64,000 bases of DNA, from contig NW_027469228.1 of the NCBI RefSeq assembly GCF_051020765.1, positions 186,001 through 250,000 on the forward strand. Reading direction: 5' to 3'. This DNA comes from Lasioglossum baleicum (Eukaryota; Arthropoda; Insecta; Hymenoptera; Halictidae). The notes under the pieces were generated by a model. That model saw only the letters and a program-made list of their open reading frames with translations. It did no database searches and was not told where the DNA came from. Below are positions 57,047 through 64,000 of the stretch, piece after piece (position 1 is the first letter of the stretch; the number at the start of each line of letters is the position of its first letter). Both the position numbers and the translations under genes were made by a program.

Positions 57047-57872
57047 CGTTCAATGAAAAAGTCATAACGCATAACGCATATCGCATAACCCGTAAAGCAC
57101 AACGCATAACACATAACGCATAACGCATAACACATAACGCATAACGCATAACGTATAACGCTTAACGCATAACGCATAACACATAACGCATAACGCATAA
57201 CGTATAACGCTTAACGCATAACGCATAACACATAACGCATAACGCATAACGCATAACGCATAACGCATAACGCATAACGCATAACGCGTAACGCGTAACG
57301 CGTAACGCATAACGCATAACGCATAACGCATAACGCATAACGCATAACGCATAACGCATAACGCATAACGCATAACGCATAACGCATAACGCATAACGCA
57401 TAACGCATAACGCATAACGCATAACGCATAACGCATAACGCATAACGCATAACCCATAACGCATAACGCATAACCCATAACGAATAACGAATAACGCATA
57501 ATGCATAACGCATAACGCTTAACGCATGACGCATATCGCATAACGCATAACGCATAACGCATAACGCATAACGCATAACGCATAACGCATAACGCATAAC
57601 GCATAACGCATAACGCGTAACGCGTAACGCGTAACGCGTAACGCATAACGCATAACGCATAACGCATAACGCATAACGCATAACGCATAACGCATAACGC
57701 ATAACGCATAACGCATAACGCATAACGCATAACGCATAACGCATAACGCATAACGCATAACGCATAACGCATAACGCATAACGCATAACGCATAACGCAT
57801 AACGCATAACGCATAACGCATAACGCATAACGCATAACGCATAACGCATAACGCATATCGCATAACGCATAA
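57047..57872 (+). repeat. L3 block, 826 bp
   Basis: Long-form L3, triple CGCGTAA, CCCATAA pair with doubled CGAATAA, CGCTTAA-CGCATGA-CGCATAT, four CGCGTAA units near 57614 and a perfect run. It has the same type order as 54675-55479. Confidence 0.8.
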
Positions 57873-60343
57873 CGTTCAATGAAAAAGTCATAACGCATAA
57901 CGCATATCGCATAACCCGTAAAGCACAACGCATAACACATAACGCATAACGCATAACACATAACGCATAACGCATAACGCATAACGCATAACGCGTAACG
58001 CGTAACGCGTAACGCATAACGCATAACGCATAACGCATAACGCATAACGCATAACGCATAACGCATAACGCATAACGCATAACGCATAACGCATAACGCA
58101 TAACGCATAACGCATAACGCATAACGCATAACGCATAACGCATAACGCATAACCCATAACGCATAACGCATAACCCATAACGAATAACGAATAACGCATA
58201 ATGCATAACGCATAACGCTTAACGCATGACGCATATCGCATAACGCATAACGCATAACGCATAACGCATAACGGATAACGCATAACGCATAACGCATAAC
58301 GCATAACGCATAACGCATAACGCATAACGCATAACGCATAACGCATAACGCATAACGCATAACGCATAACGCATAACGCATAACGCATAACGCATAACGC
58401 ATAACGCATATCGCATAACGCATAACGTTCAATGAAAAAGTCATAACGCATAACGCATATCGCATAACCCGTAAAGCACAACGCATAACACATAACGCAT
58501 AACGCATAACACATAACGCATAACGCATAACGTATAACGCTTAACGCATAACGCATAACACATAACGCATAACGCATAACGTATAACGCTTAACGCATAA
58601 CGCATAACACATAACGCATAACGCATAACGCATAACGCATAACGCATAACGCATAACGCATAACGCATAACGCGTAACGCGTAACGCGTAACGCATAACG
58701 CATAACGCATAACGCATAACGCATAACGCATAACGCATAACGCATAACGCATAACGCATAACGCATAACGCATAACGCATAACGCATAACGCATAACGCA
58801 TAACGCATAACGCATAACGCATAACGCATAACGCATAACCCATAACGCATAACGCATAACCCATAACGAATAACGGATAACGCATAATGCATAACGCATA
58901 ACGCTTAACGCATGACGCATATCGCATAACGCATAACGCATAACGCATAACGCATAACGGATAACGCATAACGCATAACGCATAACGCATAACGCATAAC
59001 GCATAACGCATAACGCATAACGCGTAACGCGTAACGCATAACGCATAACGCATAACGCATAACGCATAACGCATAACGCATAACGCATAACGCATAACGC
59101 GTAACGCATAACGGATAACGCATAACGCATAACGCATAACGCATAACGCATAACGCATAACGCATAACGCATAACGCATAACGCATAACGCATAACGCAT
59201 AACGCATAACGCATAACGCATAACGCATAACGCATAACGCATATCGCATAACGCATAACGTTCAATGAAAAAGTCATAACGCATAACGCATATCGCATAA
59301 CCCGTAAAGCACAACGCATAACACATAACGCATAACGCATAACGCATAACGCATAACGCATAACGCATAACGCATAACGCATAACGCATAACGCATAACC
59401 CATAACGCATAACGCATAACCCATAACGAATAACGGATAACGCATAATGCATAACGCATAACGCTTAACGCATGACGCATATCGCATAACGCATAACGCA
59501 TAACGCATAACGCATAACGGATAACGCATAACGCATAACGCATAACGCATAACGCATAACGCATAACGCGTAACGCGTAACGCGTAACGCATAACGCATA
59601 ACGCATAACGCATAACGCATAACGCATAACGCATAACGCATAACGCATAACGCATAACGCGTAACGCATAACGGATAACGCATAACGCATAACGCATAAC
59701 GCATAACGCATAACGCATAACGCATAACGCATAACGCATAACGCATAACGCATAACGCATAACGCATAACGCATAACGCATAACGCATAACGCATAACGC
59801 ATAACGCATAACGCATAACGCATAACGCATAACGCATTACGCATAACGCATAACGCATAACGCATAACGCATAACGCATAACGCATAACGCATAACGCAT
59901 AACGCATAACGCATAACGCATAACGCATAACGCATAACGCATAACGCATAACGCATAACGCATAACGCGTAACGCATAACGGATAACGCATAACGCATAA
60001 CGCATAACGCATAACGCATAACGCATAACGCATAACGCATAACGCATAACGCATAACGCATAACGCATAACGCATAACGCATAACGCATAACGCATAACG
60101 CATAACGCATAACGCATAACGCATAACGCATAACGCATAACGCATAACGCATAACGCATAACGCATAACGCATAACGCATAACGCATAACGCATAACGCA
60201 TAACGCATAACGCATAACGCATAACGCATAACGCATAACGCATAACGCATAACGCATAACGCATAACGCATAACGCATAACGCATAACGCATAACGCATA
60301 ACGCATAACGCATAACGCATAACGCATATCGCATAACGCATAA
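57873..60343 (+). repeat. L3 triplet 4: intermediate 553, long 833, short 1085 bp
   Basis: Starts at 57873, 58426 and 59259. The first lacks the CGTATAA-CGCTTAA pair but keeps both CACATAA units and triple CGCGTAA. The short member is 1,085 bp, the same length as the short blocks at 30129 and 37346, and ends in a perfect run of about 340 bp. Confidence 0.8.
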
Positions 60344-60686
60344 CGTTCAATGAAAAAGTCATAACGCATAACGCATATCGCATAACCCGTAAAGCACAAC
60401 GCATAACACATAACGCATAACGCATAACACATAACGCATAACGCATAACGTATAACGCTTAACGCATAACGCATAACACATAACGCATAACGCATAACGT
60501 ATAACGCTTAACGCATAACGCATAACACATAACGCATAACGCATAACGCATAACGCATAACGCATAACGCATAACGCATAACGCGTAACGCGTAACGCGT
60601 AACGCATAACGCATAACGCATAACGCATAACGCATAACGCATAACGCATAACGCATAACGCATAACGCATATCGCATAACGCATAA
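60344..60686 (+). repeat. L3 block, 343 bp (49 units)
   Basis: This is the shortest full L3 block: long-form L3, triple CGCGTAA, a brief perfect run and CGCATAT. Only the L3-specific order is retained. Confidence 0.8.
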
Positions 60687-62107
60687 CGTTCAATGAAAAA
60701 GTCATAACGCATAACGCATATCGCATAACCCGTAAAGCACAACGCATAACACATAACGCATAACGCAATACACATAACGCATAACGCATAACGTATAACG
60801 CTTAACGCATAACGCATAACACATAACGCATAACGCATAACGTATAACGCTTAACGCATAACGCATAACACATAACGCATAACGCATAACGCATAACGCA
60901 TAACGCATAACGCATAACGCATAACGCGTAACGCGTAACGCGTAACGCATAACGCATAACGCATAACCCATAACGCATAACGCATAACCCATAACGAATA
61001 ACGGATAACGCATAATGCATAACGCATAACGCTTAACGCATGACGCATATCGCATAACGCATAACGCATAACGTATAACGCATAACGCATAACGCATAAC
61101 GCATAACGCATAACGCATAACGCATAACGCATAACGCATAACGCATAACGCATAACGCATAACGCATAACGCATAACGCATAACGCATAACGCACATCGC
61201 ATAACGCATAACGCATAACGCATAACGCATAACGCATAACGCATAACGCATAACGCATAACGCATAACGCATAACGCATAACGCATAACGCATAACGCAT
61301 AACGCATAACGCATAACGCATAACGCATAACGCATAACCCATAACGAATAACGCATAACGCTCAATGGAAAAGTCATAACCCATAACGCATAACGCATAA
61401 CGCATAACGCATAACGCATGACGCATAACGCATAACGCATAACGCATAACCCATAACGCATAACGCATAACGCATAACGCATAACGCATAACGCATAACG
61501 CATAACCCATAACGCATAACGCATAACGCATAACGCATAACGCATAACGCATAACGCATAACGCATAACGCATAACGCATAACGCATAACGAATAACGCA
61601 TAACGCATAACGCATAACGCATAACGCATAACGCATAACGCATAACGCATAACGCATAACGCATAACGCATAACGCATAACGCATAACGCATAACGCATA
61701 ACGCATAACGCATAACGCATAACGCATAACGCATAACGCATAACACATAACGCATAACGCATAACGCATAACGTATAATGCTTAACGCATAACGCATAAC
61801 ACATAACGCATAACGCATAACGCATAACGCATAACGCATAACGCATAACGCGTAACGCGTAACGCATAATGCATAACGCATAACGCTTAACGCATGACGC
61901 ATATCGCATAACGCATAACGCATAACGCATAACGCATAACGGATAACGCATAACGCATAATGCATAACGCATAACGCATAACGCATAACGCATAACGCAT
62001 AACGCATAACCCATAACGCATAACGCATAACCCATAACGAATAACGCATAACGCTCAATGGAAAAGTCATAACGCATAACGCTCAATGAAAAAGTCATAA
62101 TGCTTAA
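60687..62107 (+). repeat. Duplicated segment with 40636-42406, shorter copy
   Basis: L3 at 60687 contains a private CGCAATA at 60764-60770. CGCACAT near 61193, half-L1 at 61359, CGTATAA-TGCTTAA at 61772 and L1 at 62052-62107 follow. From 61772 to 62052 the spacing (280 bp) equals that from 42071 to 42351. One CACATAA of the other copy is consensus here. Confidence 0.84.
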
Positions 62108-62695
62108 CGCATAACGCATAACGCATAACGCATAACGCATAACGCATAACGCATAACGCATAACGCATAACGCATAACGCATAACGCATAACGCATAACG
62201 CATAACGCATAACGCATAACGCATAACGCATAACGCATAACGCATAACGCATAACGCATAACGCATAACGCATAACGCATAACGCATAACGCATAACGCA
62301 TAACGCATAACGCATAACGCATAACGCATAACGCACATCGCATAACGCATAACGCATAACGCATAACGCATAACGCATAACGAATAACGCATAACGCATA
62401 ACGCATAACGCATAACGCATAACGCATAACGCGTAACGCATAACGCGTAACGCATAACGCATAACGCATAACGCATAACGCATAACGCATATCGCATAAC
62501 GCATAACGCATAACGCATAACGCATAACGCATAACGCATAACGCATAACGCATAACGCATAACGCATAACGCATAACGCATAACGCATAACGCATAACGC
62601 ATAACGCATAACGCATAACGCATAACGCATAACGCATAACGCATAACGCATAACGCATAACGCATAACGCATAACGCATATCGCATAACGCATAA
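62108..62695 (+). repeat. Perfect runs around a CGCACAT segment
   Basis: About 225 bp of perfect units is followed by CGCACAT near 62333, CGAATAA, alternating CGCGTAA, CGCATAT near 62486 and another perfect run of about 200 bp up to L3. No L2 or 21-bp module is present. Confidence 0.8.
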
Positions 62696-64000
62696 CGTTC
62701 AATGAAAAAGTCATAACGCATAACGCATATCGCATAACCCGTAAAGCACAACGCATAACACATAACGCATAACGCATAACACATAACGCATAACGCATAA
62801 CGTATAACGCTTAACGCATAACGCATAACACATAACGCATAACGCATAACGTATAACGCTTAACGCATAACGCATAACACATAACGCATAACGCATAACG
62901 CATAACGCATAACGCATAACGCATAACGCATAACGCGTAACGCGTAACGCGTAACGCATAACGCATAACGCATAACGCATAACGCATAACGCATAACGCA
63001 TAACGCATAACGCATAACGCATAACGCATAACGCATAACGCATAACGCATAACGCATAACGCATAACGCATAACGCATAACGCATAACGCATAACCCATA
63101 ACGCATAACGCATAACCCATAACGAATAACGAATAACGCATAATGCATAACGCATAACGCTTAACGCATGACGCATATCGCATAACGCATAACGCATAAC
63201 GCATAACGCATAACGGATAACGCATAACGCATAACGCATAACGCATAACGCATAACGCATAACGCATAACGCATAACGCATAACGCATAACGCATAACGC
63301 ATAACGCATAACGCATAACGCATAACGCATAACGCATAACGCATAACGCATAACGCATAACGCATAACGCATAACGCATAACGCATATCGCATAACGCAT
63401 AACGTTCAATGAAAAAGTCATAACGCATAACGCATATCGCATAACCCGTAAAGCACAACGCATAACACATAACGCATAACGCATAACACATAACGCATAA
63501 CGCATAACGTATAACGCTTAACGCATAACGCATAACACATAACGCATAACGCATAACGTATAACGCTTAACGCATAACGCATAACACATAACGCATAACG
63601 CATAACGCATAACGCATAACGCATAACGCATAACGCATAACGCGTAACGCGTAACGCGTAACGCATAACGCATAACGCATAACGCATAACGCATAACGCA
63701 TAACGCATAACGCATAACGCATAACGCATAACGCATAACGCATAACGCATAACGCATAACGCATAACGCATAACGCATAACGCATAACGCATAACGCATA
63801 ACGCATAACCCATAACGCATAACGCATAACCCATAACGAATAACGGATAACGCATAATGCATAACGCATAACGCTTAACGCATGACGCATATCGCATAAC
63901 GCATAACGCATAACGCATAACGCGTAACGCGTAACGCATAACGCATAACGCATAACGCATAACGCATAACGCATAACGCATAACGCATAACGCATAACGC
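62696..64000 (+). repeat. Last L3 blocks, running off the window
   Basis: L3 long forms start at 62696 (707 bp) and 63403. The latter is cut by the window edge after a CGCGTAA pair near 63922 and perfect units. The last complete heptamer is 63991-63997. Confidence 0.85.

Larger units (their letters stand above)
23220..61379 (+). repeat. Half-L1 family: 21-bp module followed by CCCATAA, 4 copies
   Basis: At 23220, 33622, 41686 and 61359 the TGGAAAA version of the module is followed by CCCATAA and then CGCATGA six units later. The second half of L1 is missing. The four copies are flanked by the same variants and mark duplicated segments: 23220 pairs with 33622, and 41686 pairs with 61359. Confidence 0.88.
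960..62107 (+). repeat. L1 landmark family: paired 21-bp modules, 16 copies
   Basis: Each L1 is 56 bp (8 units). It starts with CGCTCAA, TGGAAAA and GTCATAA, has one consensus unit, then the same module with TGAAAAA in the middle, and ends in TGCTTAA or TGCTAAA. Starts: 960, 6070, 6427, 8128, 15772, 16752, 18663, 20952, 22289, 23913, 32726, 34987, 35295, 42351, 43170, 62052. The copy at 20952 has CGCTTAA in its second half. The copy at 43170 has an extra TGATTAA unit before TGCTTAA. The copies at 23913, 34987 and 35295 share the private TGCTAAA ending. L1 is usually preceded by CCCATAA-CGAATAA-CGCATAA. All starts keep the local heptamer phase. Confidence 0.9.
21344..63600 (+). repeat. L3 landmark family: 36 copies, long and short forms
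   Basis: L3 begins with CGTTCAA, TGAAAAA and GTCATAA. It has CGCATAT at unit 5, CCCGTAA at unit 7, AGCACAA at unit 8 and CACATAA at unit 10. Long forms continue with a 49-bp repeat twice; short forms go straight to consensus units. Starts: 21344, 24627, 25306, 26230, 27308, 28253, 30129, 31214, 31844, 35729, 36394, 37346, 38431, 39075, 39971, 40636, 44485, 47131, 48663, 49083, 49734, 50651, 51505, 52359, 53094, 53465, 54675, 55480, 57047, 57873, 58426, 59259, 60344, 60687, 62696, 63403. Short forms: 26230, 28253, 30129, 37346, 50651, 52359, 53094, 53465, 59259. Copies 21344, 31844, 51505 and 57873 are intermediate. Confidence 0.9.
1..64000 (+). repeat. Heptanucleotide satellite array, (CGCATAA)n, about 9,143 units
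   Basis: The window is wholly composed of a 7-bp unit in one orientation; no block of inverted (TTATGCG) units occurs on the plus strand. Most units are the exact consensus. Variants are nearly all one or two substitutions, including CGCGTAA, CGAATAA, CCCATAA, CGGATAA, CGCATAT, CGCATGA, CGCTTAA, CACATAA, TGCATAA and CGTATAA. Units start at positions equal to 1 mod 7 up to 43561. The phase then slips by one base at each of four identical deletions, so the last full unit is 63991-63997. The array continues past both window edges. No gene, RNA or mobile element interrupts it. The consensus has 43% GC and one CpG per unit. Function is unknown; satellite or heterochromatic DNA is an inference from size and organisation. 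Confidence 0.98.
21344..64000 (+). repeat. Domain II: L3-bounded higher-order repeat region with domain-I islands
   Basis: Landmark L3 occurs 36 times here and never before 21344. Typical blocks read L3, then three CGCGTAA units, a perfect run, CCCATAA...CCCATAA-CGAATAA, CGCTTAA-CGCATGA-CGCATAT, another perfect run, then the next L3. Islands carrying L1 and L2 of the domain-I type are embedded near 22.3-24.0, 32.7-35.3, 41.4-43.2 and 61.3-62.1 kb. The heptamer phase is continuous across all island edges. Confidence 0.85.

Noticed and set aside
60764..60770. Apparent indel in CGCAATA
   Set aside because: The unit is still 7 bp and the downstream phase is unchanged; two adjacent substitutions or a compensated slip explain it.
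975..63995. Hundreds of minus-strand open reading frames of 60-684 codons, all made of MRYALCV-like heptads
   Set aside because: They exist in all three frames at once with the same peptide. They end only where landmark modules place TAA or TGA, and they lack any ribosome-binding site, codon bias or domain. A stop-free 7-bp unit gives this automatically.
1..64000. Coiled-coil or repeat-protein heptad interpretation of MRYALCV
   Set aside because: Any 7-bp tandem repeat yields a 7-residue period in every frame, so the heptad is arithmetic and not evidence of a designed coiled coil.
1..64000. Telomeric repeat (7-bp period like plant TTTAGGG)
   Set aside because: Neither strand has G runs, the order is HOR-structured instead of uniform, and the array does not end within 64 kb. 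I know no telomerase template giving TTATGCG.
1..64000. CRISPR array
   Set aside because: There are no spacers; the 'repeat' is 7 bp and contiguous, and no cas-like gene is present.
1..64000. Replication origin with DnaA boxes or iterons
   Set aside because: TTATGCGTT departs from the TTATNCACA DnaA box in its second half, and iteron origins have tens, not thousands, of repeats. No AT-rich unwinding element or initiator gene is present.
1..64000. Assembly or sequencing artefact producing the whole array
   Set aside because: Not excluded, but private variants inherited in ordered blocks and the near absence of indels are not what random long-read error gives. Array length itself still needs read support.
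1..64000. Hairpin or cruciform-forming satellite
   Set aside because: The unit has almost no self-complementarity: GCAT and ATGC occur together only at rare TGCATAA units. Stable fold-back is not expected from the consensus.

Overview
The whole 64 kb window is one uninterrupted, single-orientation tandem array of the heptanucleotide CGCATAA (TTATGCG on the other strand). It holds 9,143 consecutive units plus 3 trailing bases, and it runs off both ends of the window. I see no protein-coding gene, RNA gene, insertion sequence, CRISPR array, origin or unique-sequence island. The long minus-strand open frames follow from arithmetic. A 7-bp unit walks through all three frames, TTATGCG contains no stop in any frame, and every frame reads the same heptapeptide MRYALCV. 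On the plus strand each frame meets TAA every 21 bases.

Unit variants are almost all substitutions. They are arranged in nested higher-order repeats (HORs). Four recurrent landmarks define this order: a 21-bp module with core CAATGAAAAAGTC, seen about 90 times; L1, a pair of such modules; L2, a 28-bp module; and L3, a module with an internal 49-bp (7 x 7) repeat. Domain I (1-21343) is built of L2-bounded blocks of 322-1512 bp. Domain II (21344-64000) is built mainly of L3-bounded blocks of 343-2009 bp, with islands of domain-I type near 22.3-24.0, 32.7-35.3, 41.4-43.2 and 61.3-62.1 kb. Longer duplications lie on top of this: 21.3-27.3 kb with 31.8-38.4 kb; 40.6-42.4 kb with 60.7-62.1 kb; the block order of 3.3-6.9 kb with 11.3-16.3 kb; four copies of a 0.93-0.96 kb 'D' block; and a recurring long-long-short triplet of L3 blocks.

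The most striking property is register. Every landmark I located keeps the 7-bp phase from base 1 to base 64000, apart from four 1-bp deletions. All four are the same hexamer CGAAAA at the same place in the four D blocks, so one ancestral indel was copied four times. Substitution-rich, indel-poor divergence with shared private variants points to repeated in-register unequal exchange or amplification, not to raw sequencing error.

The organism cannot be identified from this sequence. Multi-level HOR organisation and tens of kilobases of simple repeat resemble eukaryotic satellite DNA. Heptanucleotide repeats are also known from filamentous cyanobacteria (STRR families) and giant sulfur bacteria (TAACTGA repeats), normally as much shorter arrays. 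The consensus unit is 43% GC with one CpG per 7 bp. That CpG is largely retained, which argues against long exposure to CpG methylation and deamination, or for rapid homogenisation.
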